DNA from: Leptolyngbya ohadii IS1
GTDB taxonomy: Bacteria; Cyanobacteriota; Cyanobacteriia; Elainellales; Elainellaceae
Length of the DNA: 64,000 nucleotides
Assembly: GCF_002215035.1 (NCBI RefSeq)
Contig: NZ_NKFP01000003.1
Location: forward strand, 136,437 to 200,436
Direction of reading: 5' to 3'
The notes under the pieces were generated by a model, which saw nothing but the letters and a program-made list of their open reading frames with translations, ran no database searches and was not told where the DNA came from. Of the stretch, positions 36,349 through 45,099 are shown in pieces (position 1 is the stretch's first letter; each line of letters opens with the position of its first letter). Position numbers and translations under genes: made by a program.

Positions 36349-36972
36349 TCAGCGGTTTAGCGGCTTTAGATATTTTTTATAGACGCAGAGGAAGTTTTCA
36401 GTATGGGTAACGCCAAGCGATCGCAGTTCTGGCGGCAGATCGTCCAGGGCAACTTTTCCATCTTGAACTTTTAGCCCCAGCTTTAAGGCTCCCTCTAAAG
36501 CACCTGCCTGAACTCTCAATACCGTTTGCTCGTAGCGGAAGTAGCTGGCGATCCGATGGGCAATGTCGTAATGCGCCAAAGCACCTACTCCAGGGACTTG
36601 GGCAACCATATCTCCAACGATCGTGTAAATCTCTTCCCAGTCTCGTGCAGATCTAAACCGCTCGATGTGGTCTTGAGCAACGATCGCAAGTTCATTGAGT
36701 CGCTTACGTCCGACACGGCACTGATGTCCATGTACTTTTCCACATTGTTCTGATCGAATCGCCCGATCGATCGCGGCTTCCAGTGTCAAAGACCGATTGC
36801 CATACCACTGGTGAAAACCATATTCGTCACTCTGGTAAGCTTCACTCTTTTTGTATTGGCGAATTAATGCTGCCAAGCTGTCTTCCTCAGTAGGTTCACC
36901 CCCACGACAAGTTGGATTCGGTGGTTTGGGAGGATGCTTGCAGGATGAGGATCGACTTTGAGAAGTGTGCAT
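36349..36972 (-). CDS. Conserved protein of unknown function (207 aa)
   Basis: I start this at ATG 36970-36972; an upstream extension would read across the neighbouring hydrophobic gene in another frame. The N-terminus is low-complexity (SRSSSCKHPPKPPNPTC). The rest is conserved-looking: QYKKSEAYQSDEYGFHQWY, CRVGRKRLNELAIVAQDH, VAQVPGVGALAHYDIAHRIASY and LCVYKKYLKPL. PGVGALAHYD recalls a helix-hairpin-helix. Function unknown. Its location inside the island suggests a defence or regulatory accessory. Confidence 0.55.
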   Translation of the reverse strand: MHTSQSRSSSCKHPPKPPNPTCRGGEPTEEDSLAALIRQYKKSEAYQSDEYGFHQWYGNRSLTLEAAIDRAIRSEQCGKVHGHQCRVGRKRLNELAIVAQDHIERFRSARDWEEIYTIVGDMVAQVPGVGALAHYDIAHRIASYFRYEQTVLRVQAGALEGALKLGLKVQDGKVALDDLPPELRSLGVTHTENFLCVYKKYLKPLNR

Positions 36973-37051
36973 TGCTGGGGAGTCGCGACAACAGCTTAAA
37001 GATCCGGGTTCAGGTTTTGTTGTTCCTCTCTGTCCTTCAGGGGCTTGTTTC

Positions 37052-37375
37052 CTAGAAAAGCATGAGCGCACCACCAACCATGTACAGCAAATCGAGCAAT
37101 GCCTGGGTTGATAAACCGAGTGAAGCTGAAAGCTCGGCGATCGTGGCAGAAATTTCGGGAATGGTCGCACCTGAGTTGAGGAGGACAATCAGCTTGTCGA
37201 TTACCTGAGTTAGGGCAGGATAATTTGAAATCAAAGTTGCAAGTGCCCCGATAGACGTAGCACCTGTTTTAATGGCGGTCAGGAGTGCAACGAAACCCTG
37301 CATAACAGCAGGACCGTGACTTTGAATCAGATTCAAGAACTGTTCAATTGCGATCTGAAGTTGAGAGACATCCAT
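37052..37375 (-). CDS. Small hydrophobic protein of unknown function (107 aa)
   Basis: The frame starts at ATG 37373-37375 (MDVSQLQIAIEQFLNLIQ). The protein is Ala/Leu/Ile-rich with alternating amphipathic and hydrophobic helices (GFVALLTAIKTGATSIGAL, LLDLLYMVGGALMLF). It lacks a signal peptide. The composition recalls small pore-forming or membrane-interacting peptides. Its position in a defence island makes a membrane effector conceivable, without direct support. Confidence 0.45.
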   Translation of the reverse strand: MDVSQLQIAIEQFLNLIQSHGPAVMQGFVALLTAIKTGATSIGALATLISNYPALTQVIDKLIVLLNSGATIPEISATIAELSASLGLSTQALLDLLYMVGGALMLF

Positions 37376-37581
37376 CAACGTGACTCCTGCCGCATGGCGA
37401 AATGACAGCCTTCTCTAAAATTCCCCGGTGACGAGGGAAGATCGGCAAGGGGCGTGAGAAGATCTCATGAAGCAGGGTGAGCTTCTTCACAAGTAATTTT
37501 TTCTTCCCCAGTTATGCAGCGGATTTGAGGAAGCGGCGTATAAACTCGATCGCTCGTCGTCGTTGAATTCTTTTGATCTCA

Positions 37582-38217
37582 TCAAGCTTGTTGCGGCAAG
37601 TTTTGTTCGCAAAGCTGAAAGACGTGACGCAGCCTTCCCAGCAACAAATCCATATCTCCGACCGAATAGAGCGGGGTTTCGTAAACTTCTCCGATCGTCG
37701 TCAGGCGATAGAACTGCCAGCCTTCACCGTTTGTGACGATCCCGAAGATATCAATGTCGTGGTTGGCTTGGTGGTTCTGCCACTGACACGCCTGCATTTC
37801 TACAAGGCATTGGGCTAAACCCTGCTCAAAGTCATCTTTTTTGGCTTCAATAATGCAAAGGAGCGGGGTATCTAGATATCGTTTGCGTTCTGCGATCAGA
37901 TAATCGACATAACCTGTTGCAGCATCGCCCTCTAGTTGCGGACCTTTCCAGATTCTGAGGCGATCAATCGGAAGGATCGCTTCCTCACAAATGGCATCAA
38001 TCAGCAGCTTCTTGGATTCCTCGTATCCCTGGAGGTTGAATGTTTGTTCTAATCGCTTCAGCCGCTCTTGAAAGAAAGCGGAGGGTTCTACTGGCTCTAC
38101 ATTGATCTCCCAGCGAGTGAGATCGGTGATGCCAAGCTGCTTGAAAGCTTCGGGATAGCTGAAGCTGGAGAAGTTTTTCTTTTTGGATTTAGGAATTTTA
38201 GATTGGGGGCTACTCAT
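37582..38217 (-). CDS. PD-(D/E)XK-like nuclease family protein
   Basis: A 211-aa protein. A restriction-endonuclease-like core is visible: GYVDYLIAERKRY supplies the Asp, and LLCIIEAKKDDFEQGLAQ the E-x-K motif with a following Gln. The preceding helix and spacing fit the fold. The start overlaps the end of the DUF1156 methylase by eight bases. It may be the DNA-cleaving partner of the methylase or an uncharacterised nuclease. Confidence 0.7.
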   Translation of the reverse strand: MSSPQSKIPKSKKKNFSSFSYPEAFKQLGITDLTRWEINVEPVEPSAFFQERLKRLEQTFNLQGYEESKKLLIDAICEEAILPIDRLRIWKGPQLEGDAATGYVDYLIAERKRYLDTPLLCIIEAKKDDFEQGLAQCLVEMQACQWQNHQANHDIDIFGIVTNGEGWQFYRLTTIGEVYETPLYSVGDMDLLLGRLRHVFQLCEQNLPQQA

Positions 38218-41074
38218 CGTTCATCACCGCTCCAAAATCTAAGCTCTGCTGCCCATCTCCTAAGTCTAGTTCGGGCTGCACGTAGACGACTTTAGCTTTG
38301 ATTTCGTCCATTGCCAGCCACAGGTCTGCGAGGGCTTTTTCTTCGGGGATGCGTTTGCGTTCGTCGCCGATGCGGGGGATGACTTTGAGAGCAACTTCCC
38401 ACGATCGCATAAATAAATCGTTGCTTAGTAGCCCGGTGGATTTGAGGAAGCGGCGGACGGGTTCGATCGCCTGTTCTTCCTGGTAGAGGGTGATGATGGC
38501 GTGGAGGGCATCGATCAGGTGGCGGGCGGAGAATTCGGTGTCGATCAGGGAGAAGGCGCGTTTTTTGTGGCGTTGTTGGGGGGTGAGGAATTTGCAGGTG
38601 CCGCTGGTGGAGTCGAGCAGTTTGTAGGTTTTTGCCAGGTCTGCGACGTTGAAGCCTCCGACGGCAAGGGCAAGCTGACGGGCATCATCGAAGGGAAATT
38701 CGCGGGCGCGGAAGGCATCCCAGGCGAGCATATACCAGGTGGTGAGGGGGTCGAATCCGGCGGTGTCGGTTTGGGCAAGTTTGCGGAAACGGTAATTGGC
38801 GATCGCCCTCCTTGCTTCGGCAAAGGCTTCTTCGGGGCGGACTTCGTTGCCGGAGGAGTCAAGGATAGGGTAGTTGCGGGAAAAGACGTTGAGGGCGGGA
38901 CCGAAGGCACTCAGGTAGAGGTCGATTCCAGTGATGTCGTTTGCTTCAAATTCGGGGGCGCGTTGTTCGACGAGGTTAGCAACATCGGGGCGGAGGTCGT
39001 CCCACCAGGCTTGTCCAGCGTTGGGATCGCGTTTGCGGCAGACGAGGAGGACGGTGCTGGAGACAGAGTTTTTCTGTGCCTGGTGCAGGTTTTGCGGGTT
39101 TTCGGTGCTGACTGCCCAGGATGCAGTGATTTCAAATCCGGCATCAATCAGGGATTTCGCAAGCACATCCCATGCGCCGGAGTCTTTGTGGTTAAATTGA
39201 ACGGTCATCACGCCATCGTCGCGTAGAACTCGATAGTATTCGGCAAAGGCAAGTGCCATTTTTGCTTCGTAGTCCTGGTTGGCAAGTTCTTCGGGGGAAG
39301 CTCCCATATTGCGAAAACGTCCAGGATTAGCAATTGCTTCGTTGTCTTTATCAGTTAATTCATTGAAAAATAAGCTAGGAAATATGTCGAATAAATTGGC
39401 TCTCAGCCAGACATAGAAGAAATCTGAAATCTCCCCATATCGAATAGAAGCATAATATGGAGGATCAGTAACGATAGTTCCTATAGAGTTGTCAGAAATG
39501 TGAATGAGACTATCGGCTGATGCAGCATCTATTTGAATTGAGTCGTGATTATCTAACTCTAAGTTATAGGACAAACTAGAACTGAGTTTTACGCCAATTA
39601 GAGAACATAAGCTTATATAGTCTGATGCAAAGACATCGGCACACAATCGCCACAAGCTGCCAGCACCATTCCTTTCTGAGAAGTTCCACATGAAATTCAG
39701 TGCGTGCTGTGACGAAGCACCTTCAGAACTGACTCTAGGTGGATTCCAGCGTCCTAATCTACAATTTTCATCAACACAACGATCGAAAACTAAAGCGAGA
39801 TAGGTTGAAACTGCTTCTAGTTTTTTAGCACAGTACTCAACCTGCATTTTACTCTTAGCATCACTGATGATTTCTGCATATACCGTAAGTGTGAGTAGTT
39901 GACGTGTATGAAAAAGTTGATTCCAAAACTGTATCCCATAGAGATACATATCAGGACCTCGATGAGTATTGGAGGGAATTTCTTGAACAGGGATCAGTCC
40001 CTTAGATTCCCATTGAACTCTCCGCTCCTCTAAAAATTCACTAGCTTGTTCTATTGCGTAGAAATCGAATTCATTTGGTACTCTAAATTCAAGAGAATTA
40101 TCGCCCTTTCGAGCAACAATGGCATATAACTGTTGCCCTAAACCAACTGATTGAGCAAAGGATTTGATAGCTTGTTCTTCTATTATGTTCTTGCAGATGG
40201 GGCATTTTCCTACACCGCGACTTATAGTGGCTTCAAGATTTGGGTCGTACTCGCCATCAGGGGTAACAATCGCGTCTCCTTTCCCTTTTCTGCCTTTTAT
40301 CAACTTGAAATCTACTTGCTTTTCTATATTGCTGGGAACTGGTTTGACTGCACACCAATCACTCGTAATTTTCCTTGCTTGCCCTTTTCCTGCATAGTTA
40401 CTTGTTTTACTGAGCCACCAATTAGGACTCAAGGGCACGATCGACTCACAATTTGGACATTTAACCGTATGTGCCCACAGGTAATTCTGAACCTTCTCTC
40501 CCGGCAACGACGGAAAAAACGGGGCAAGCCGCTTCTCTGCCTCATCCCCCACCCACTTCACCCATCTATCAATCTCCACCTGAAGATCCGCCCCAAACTT
40601 CAGCGGATACTCGATCGCTGCCTTCATCGTCACCACTGCCACCGAGTTTAGATCCGAAGCCAGCACATTCAACCCATACCGAGCCGCTTCAAAAGGGATT
40701 GATCCCCCTCCGGCAAAGGCATCCAGCACAGTCGGCGTGCGCGTGCCCCACATCTGCTCACAGAGTTCCTGCACCTTCTTAATGCGATCGGGCGAAGGCG
40801 GCGTTTTATACAGCTTCGTCGTCTTGTCCTGCATTCCCGATACCCGACGATTCAGCCCCAGCAGATACTCAAATTCCTCGATCGTCACATCCGCAGGCAG
40901 CAGCGACCCCAACACACTCGCCCGACTAAACGACAGCGGCTTCCGCGAATACCACCGATGCAGCCCCTTAAACGGATTTCCTCCATGCTCGTAATACACC
41001 TGCTCATTCAGCAGCGTCACGGGCATGATTTTCTCAATGAAGACAGGTTTGCGTTTAGGAGTGGTGTTAGTCAT
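38210..41074 (-). CDS. DUF1156-containing adenine-specific DNA methylase
   Basis: A 954-aa methyltransferase. The N-terminal DUF1156 region includes GNPFKGLHRWYSRKPLSFSR. The SAM motif is LDAFAGGGSIPFEAARYG (about 117-134), and catalytic motif IV is TDPPYYASIRYGEISDF (about 535). Zinc-ribbon-like Cys pairs occur at CPNC and CPICKN. Proteins of this type are N6-adenine methylases associated with DUF499 ATPases and PLD helicases. It would mark self DNA. It leads a leftward gene group and is divergent from the AAA/protease pair. Confidence 0.9.
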   Translation of the reverse strand: MTNTTPKRKPVFIEKIMPVTLLNEQVYYEHGGNPFKGLHRWYSRKPLSFSRASVLGSLLPADVTIEEFEYLLGLNRRVSGMQDKTTKLYKTPPSPDRIKKVQELCEQMWGTRTPTVLDAFAGGGSIPFEAARYGLNVLASDLNSVAVVTMKAAIEYPLKFGADLQVEIDRWVKWVGDEAEKRLAPFFPSLPGEKVQNYLWAHTVKCPNCESIVPLSPNWWLSKTSNYAGKGQARKITSDWCAVKPVPSNIEKQVDFKLIKGRKGKGDAIVTPDGEYDPNLEATISRGVGKCPICKNIIEEQAIKSFAQSVGLGQQLYAIVARKGDNSLEFRVPNEFDFYAIEQASEFLEERRVQWESKGLIPVQEIPSNTHRGPDMYLYGIQFWNQLFHTRQLLTLTVYAEIISDAKSKMQVEYCAKKLEAVSTYLALVFDRCVDENCRLGRWNPPRVSSEGASSQHALNFMWNFSERNGAGSLWRLCADVFASDYISLCSLIGVKLSSSLSYNLELDNHDSIQIDAASADSLIHISDNSIGTIVTDPPYYASIRYGEISDFFYVWLRANLFDIFPSLFFNELTDKDNEAIANPGRFRNMGASPEELANQDYEAKMALAFAEYYRVLRDDGVMTVQFNHKDSGAWDVLAKSLIDAGFEITASWAVSTENPQNLHQAQKNSVSSTVLLVCRKRDPNAGQAWWDDLRPDVANLVEQRAPEFEANDITGIDLYLSAFGPALNVFSRNYPILDSSGNEVRPEEAFAEARRAIANYRFRKLAQTDTAGFDPLTTWYMLAWDAFRAREFPFDDARQLALAVGGFNVADLAKTYKLLDSTSGTCKFLTPQQRHKKRAFSLIDTEFSARHLIDALHAIITLYQEEQAIEPVRRFLKSTGLLSNDLFMRSWEVALKVIPRIGDERKRIPEEKALADLWLAMDEIKAKVVYVQPELDLGDGQQSLDFGAVMNDE

Positions 41075-41197
41075 GTAAATTAAAAAGCAGACAAAAAGGG
41101 CAATGCTATTTTAGTGTTACCTTAGAGGGTTCGCGGCTAACTAGCTACGGACAGAGCGTTTGTACTAAGATGGGGAAGTAAGCAGCAACTTCAGCAG
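41075..41197. promoter_or_regulatory. Shared divergent promoter region of methylase and AAA gene
   Basis: This 123-base gap must contain the start signals for both directions. Minus-strand TAAAAT (about 41112) and plus-strand TAAGAT (about 41166) are -10-like. Neither has a clear -35, so these are weak suggestions. Confidence 0.35.
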
Positions 41198-42247
41198 ATG
41201 GCAAGAGGGGAGGTCTTAAAGAAACTCTTTCGGAGCTTCTCTCGCAATGAGAGGGAAGCCTTCTATTCTGCTGCGAAAGAATTGATTGAAGAAGAGCGAA
41301 GCAAAAATCATCTGCTCCTTGCTAAGGAGCTAGAAAAAGTTCTCCACGATAGCAACGGGCACTCTTCTAAACATCTCGTCTCCAACCCCGTCCCTTGGCA
41401 TCAGTTTCCTGAACCGCCCAAGGATAAAGAAACAGGTCTGCCATTGCTCGATGTGAAGCGGTTCGACCTAACCTGGGAGCACATCATTCTCAGCGAAACC
41501 ATTTTTGACATCCTGAATGAAGTTGTCTTAGAGAATCGCAAGCAGGACATTCTGGCTGCTTATGGACTAAAACCCAAAAACAAGCTGCTATTTTGTGGGC
41601 TGCCTGGATGCGGTAAGACTCAGACTGCCAAAGTTCTATCTAGCGTACTGGGGTTGCCACTTGTCTACGTTAACCTAACGGCTGTCTTTTCATCCTTTTT
41701 GGGTGAAACTGCAACCAATCTTCAAAAGATCTTTACCTACGTTGAGCGTGACGAATGGGTCGTCCTGTTTGATGAATTTGACGCGATTGCCCGCGATCGT
41801 AATACGCCCAACGAGCATGGCGAAGTCAAACGACTGGTCAATAGCCTCCTGCAACTGATCGACACCACGACCAGCCAAAGTCTTTTCATCGCTGCCACCA
41901 ACCATGAATCCTTGCTAGACAGCGCCGTGTGGCGACGCTTTGACGAGGTGATTCTGTTTGAGCCGCCTACGCTAGAGTTACGAATCGCCCTGCTAAAGCG
42001 ATACTTAGCAGCAATTCGCTATCCTGGCATCGATTTAGCCCCGTTTGCTGCCCAAATTGAAAATGCCACAGGTGCAGATGTAGAGCGCATCTGTGCGGAT
42101 GCGATTAAAATGGTGATTCTGCGGGGCGACAACATATTAACTGTCACTGATTTAGAAGCGGCAATTGGGCGCTACTTGCAGAGAGAGCGTATAATATCGA
42201 ACTCAACAGACTTCTCTACAGATAGCGGACATGGCGAGCGAGTTTGA
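41198..42247 (+). CDS. AAA-family ATPase paired with a subtilisin-like protease
   Basis: A 349-aa single-domain AAA+ ATPase. Walker A is GLPGCGKT at 134-141, Walker B is VVLFDEFDAIARD (188-200), sensor 1 is FIAATNHE near 230, and an Arg-Arg-Phe follows for arginine-finger function. The helical N-terminus (about 1-60) contains LLAKELEKVL. Its end overlaps the protease gene by 17 bases. Members resemble classical AAA remodellers; it probably regulates or feeds the partner protease in an NTP-dependent defence or quality-control pair. Confidence 0.85.
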   Translation: MARGEVLKKLFRSFSRNEREAFYSAAKELIEEERSKNHLLLAKELEKVLHDSNGHSSKHLVSNPVPWHQFPEPPKDKETGLPLLDVKRFDLTWEHIILSETIFDILNEVVLENRKQDILAAYGLKPKNKLLFCGLPGCGKTQTAKVLSSVLGLPLVYVNLTAVFSSFLGETATNLQKIFTYVERDEWVVLFDEFDAIARDRNTPNEHGEVKRLVNSLLQLIDTTTSQSLFIAATNHESLLDSAVWRRFDEVILFEPPTLELRIALLKRYLAAIRYPGIDLAPFAAQIENATGADVERICADAIKMVILRGDNILTVTDLEAAIGRYLQRERIISNSTDFSTDSGHGERV

Positions 42248-44702
42248 GCATTTAAAACTGCCTCGAATCAATATTCAGCTACCACGTCGTGCGGGGGGTG
42301 GCGGCGGTGACAAAAAATATCGTGATAACCGCGACACTCATGGCACTCAGATCCTCGCTCAAATTTCGTCCCTGACGAAGACTGTCAAAGAGCGCAAAAG
42401 CTCCTTTCGCCTTGATCCGAAGCTAATCTTCAAGATTAAGCTGGCGAGCGAATTTGAGGACCTTAAAGAAGAAGCTCTGACGAAATCGGGGCTGACTTTA
42501 CTGGGACGCGAACCGACGGCTAACAAGGCGATCGTTGTATTTTCCTCAGATGAAGAACTCAAGGAATTCCGCAATCGTTGGGAAACCTATGCTGGCACTA
42601 AAGCAGGTTTCAAGAATGGTTATCTGGATGCAGTGGAGTGGGTTGCTCCGCTGGAACCCACTGATCGCTTGGGACGATTATTAGAGCTGGAGCCACTGCA
42701 AGCCGGGGAAATTGCAGCACTCGATCTAGAGTTCTGGCATACGGGCGATCGCCAGGAGATGCAAAAATACATCGATCAGGTACGGCAAGGCTTGCGCGAT
42801 CGTGCCACTTCATCAGCTCCCTTTGACTTGACAGACTTTTACATTGGGGATTATCTCTGTATTGCCCGAATCAAAGTCAATCAAGAACTCCTCAACGACT
42901 TGCTAACCGAGGTGATTGTTAAAGAGATCGATCGCCGTCCCAAAGTAGCGTTTGAGTTGCGAACTGACTACAACCCGCCGCTTTCTGACATTCCTGAAGT
43001 TGTGTCTCCCAGCACTACGACCTGCGGAATTCTCGTGATTGACTCCGGTGTGCAGAGAGGTCATCCCTTACTGTCCCCTGTAATTGGAGAGGCGGAAGTT
43101 TTTCCAGATACCAAACGTGAATTCCTCAACACAGGACCGGACGATGAAGCAGATCACGGCACAGGCGTAGCAGGCATCGCAGCTTATGGTGACATTGAAA
43201 CCTGCATTCAGAAGAAGTCCTTTGATCCCACTGCCTGGGTTTTTTCTGCCCGTGTTCTGAATGAGAAAAACCAGTTTGATGAAGACCTGCTGCTAGAAAA
43301 CCAGCTAGAGCAGGCAATTTCCTACTTCATTAAGGAATATCCTAACTGCAAAGTCATTAACTTGTCGCTGGGCAATGCCGAGCAGGTTTACCAGAAGGGC
43401 AATAAGCAAACCCGCATTGCTGCCAAAATTGATGAGCTGGCATACCGCTATCAGCAGCATAATATCCTGTTTGTAGTTGCAGCAGGCAATTCCTTTCCCT
43501 ATGCCTACTGCGGTGAACGAGACCTGCTTCGCACGGACTACCCCAATTATTTGCTAGACTCTGCTGCACGAATCATCGACCCTGCCACCTCAGCGATCGC
43601 TTTGACGGTCGGTGCTTTATCGCTCGGTCGCAGTAGCATGACTTATGCCGCTGATGCCCGCCGTAATGCTGTCGCTAAAGTATCAGGCTATCCTTCCCCC
43701 TTTACTCGCACGGGTTTCGGAGTGGATGACATGATTAAGCCCGACCTGGTGGATTTTGGTGGAGATTTTGTGCTAGACGGCGATCGCGTTGCAGGTGATA
43801 GTGATGCCGCCGTTTCGATCGTCACCTTCTCTCAAAACTACACATCTTCTCTGTTCAAAGTCGCCAGCGGCACCAGTTTTGCTGCCCCTCGTGTTGCCAA
43901 TCTTGCTGCTCAACTTTACAACAAATATCCAGCCGCATCACCAAATCTGATTCGAGCCTTGCTTGCCACCTCAGCAGCACTGCCCAAGGAGATTCCACCA
44001 GCGTTCCAAACAGGCTCTAAACAATCCGACAAGCAAAAATCAGAACAACTGAAAAATCGGCTGGCAATTTACGGCTATGGGCAAGCTAATGCTCAACGAG
44101 CAATGTACTCTGCTGATAATTACGTTGTTTTGCTAGAAGACCATCTAGATATTCGAGTAGGCAGCTTTGACCTGTTTGAGATTCCTGCCTTACCTCCAGA
44201 GTTCTTACAGAAGAAAGGAAAGCGATTTCTCTCAATCGCCTTAGCCTTCGATCCGCCCACCCGTCCCACTCGTGGAGACTCTTATCTGGGTATCACAATG
44301 GAATTCGATTTGTTTAAGGGAGTTGACCGAGATAGCGTCGTCAGCACCTTTGTTGATGCTAAGAAAGCCCAGATGTCCGGAGACGATGGAAATTATTCTG
44401 AGCTTTCTAAAGAAAAACTAAAGCAGCAGTTTACCTCTGGCTGTATTGTCGATCTTCTACCCGGTACGACGTGTCGTAAAAAAGGGACTCTGCAACGTGG
44501 AGCTGTTGAGATTTCTAATGTAGCGACAAAATACGATGCAGGATCGCTGTACCTAGTTGTGAGTTGTAACCGAAAGTGGGTAAAGGTAGAGGAGATTCCT
44601 TCTCAAAGATATGCTCTGGTAGTAGCAATTAGTCACTCTGACCCAGAAGTGCAGCTTTACAATCGCCTACGAACTCAAATCTTACCGCGTCTCAGAGTTT
44701 AA
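42231..44702 (+). CDS. Cytosolic S8 (subtilisin-like) serine peptidase
   Basis: An 823-aa protease with a complete catalytic triad: Asp271 in VIDSGVQRGHP, His309 in DHGTGVAGIA and Ser549 in SGTSFAAPRVANLA, plus the oxyanion Asn in VVAAGNS. There is no signal peptide, so it is probably intracellular. An N-terminal extension of about 260 aa lies before the catalytic domain and a C-terminal domain of about 200 aa follows, either of which could sense a target or inhibit activity. It is translationally coupled to the AAA gene. I infer a proteolytic effector module. Confidence 0.87.
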   Translation: MASEFEHLKLPRINIQLPRRAGGGGGDKKYRDNRDTHGTQILAQISSLTKTVKERKSSFRLDPKLIFKIKLASEFEDLKEEALTKSGLTLLGREPTANKAIVVFSSDEELKEFRNRWETYAGTKAGFKNGYLDAVEWVAPLEPTDRLGRLLELEPLQAGEIAALDLEFWHTGDRQEMQKYIDQVRQGLRDRATSSAPFDLTDFYIGDYLCIARIKVNQELLNDLLTEVIVKEIDRRPKVAFELRTDYNPPLSDIPEVVSPSTTTCGILVIDSGVQRGHPLLSPVIGEAEVFPDTKREFLNTGPDDEADHGTGVAGIAAYGDIETCIQKKSFDPTAWVFSARVLNEKNQFDEDLLLENQLEQAISYFIKEYPNCKVINLSLGNAEQVYQKGNKQTRIAAKIDELAYRYQQHNILFVVAAGNSFPYAYCGERDLLRTDYPNYLLDSAARIIDPATSAIALTVGALSLGRSSMTYAADARRNAVAKVSGYPSPFTRTGFGVDDMIKPDLVDFGGDFVLDGDRVAGDSDAAVSIVTFSQNYTSSLFKVASGTSFAAPRVANLAAQLYNKYPAASPNLIRALLATSAALPKEIPPAFQTGSKQSDKQKSEQLKNRLAIYGYGQANAQRAMYSADNYVVLLEDHLDIRVGSFDLFEIPALPPEFLQKKGKRFLSIALAFDPPTRPTRGDSYLGITMEFDLFKGVDRDSVVSTFVDAKKAQMSGDDGNYSELSKEKLKQQFTSGCIVDLLPGTTCRKKGTLQRGAVEISNVATKYDAGSLYLVVSCNRKWVKVEEIPSQRYALVVAISHSDPEVQLYNRLRTQILPRLRV

Positions 44703-44768
44703 TGCGGTTTGCTCTTCAAGCAAAGCTTAGTTTTCTTGATCGGCATTCTACGTTTTCTACTCAGAAAC

Positions 44769-45064
44769 TTAATTCTTAGGCTTGTGTTCCGCCAACAAAA
44801 TAGCAGCCCAGTCTGTATCCTCAGGAGCAAGCGGGGGTTGAGCTGGTTTTGTGTAGTCGATCGCCAAGTGATACCTTCCCCGTTCATATACTCGTTCAAG
44901 AATGCTTTGTAAATTCAACATAGGCTCCTCCTCCCCAGTCTGCAAAGGCACAGGAAAACTAGGAATTGCATGTCGAACGCCAAAGGCATAGAGTTGAGCT
45001 GAGGGACGACGATCGCTATGGCTCACCACAATCCGATAGTCTGACTTCGTTACCCCCAAGACCG
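44769..45064 (-). pseudogene. DUF4058 C-terminal fragment
   Basis: A minus-strand open stretch matches the C-terminal part of DUF4058 proteins: KSDYRIVVSHSDRRPSAQLY, SFPVPLQTGEEEP, and YHLAIDYTKPAQPPLAPEDT preceding WAAILL. There is no normal start; the open frame enters from the adjacent IS end at 45065. It is best read as the 3' piece of the gene whose 5' part lies at 52858-53349. Confidence 0.75.
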
Positions 45065-45099
45065 CCTTTTCGTAGCAATGGATGCTGTTGGCGAACGTA

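Noticed and set aside
38501-39226. A 241-codon plus-strand frame rich in Gly, Glu and Val
   Set aside because: It is the antisense of the DUF1156 methylase; composition mirrors codon bias of the real gene.
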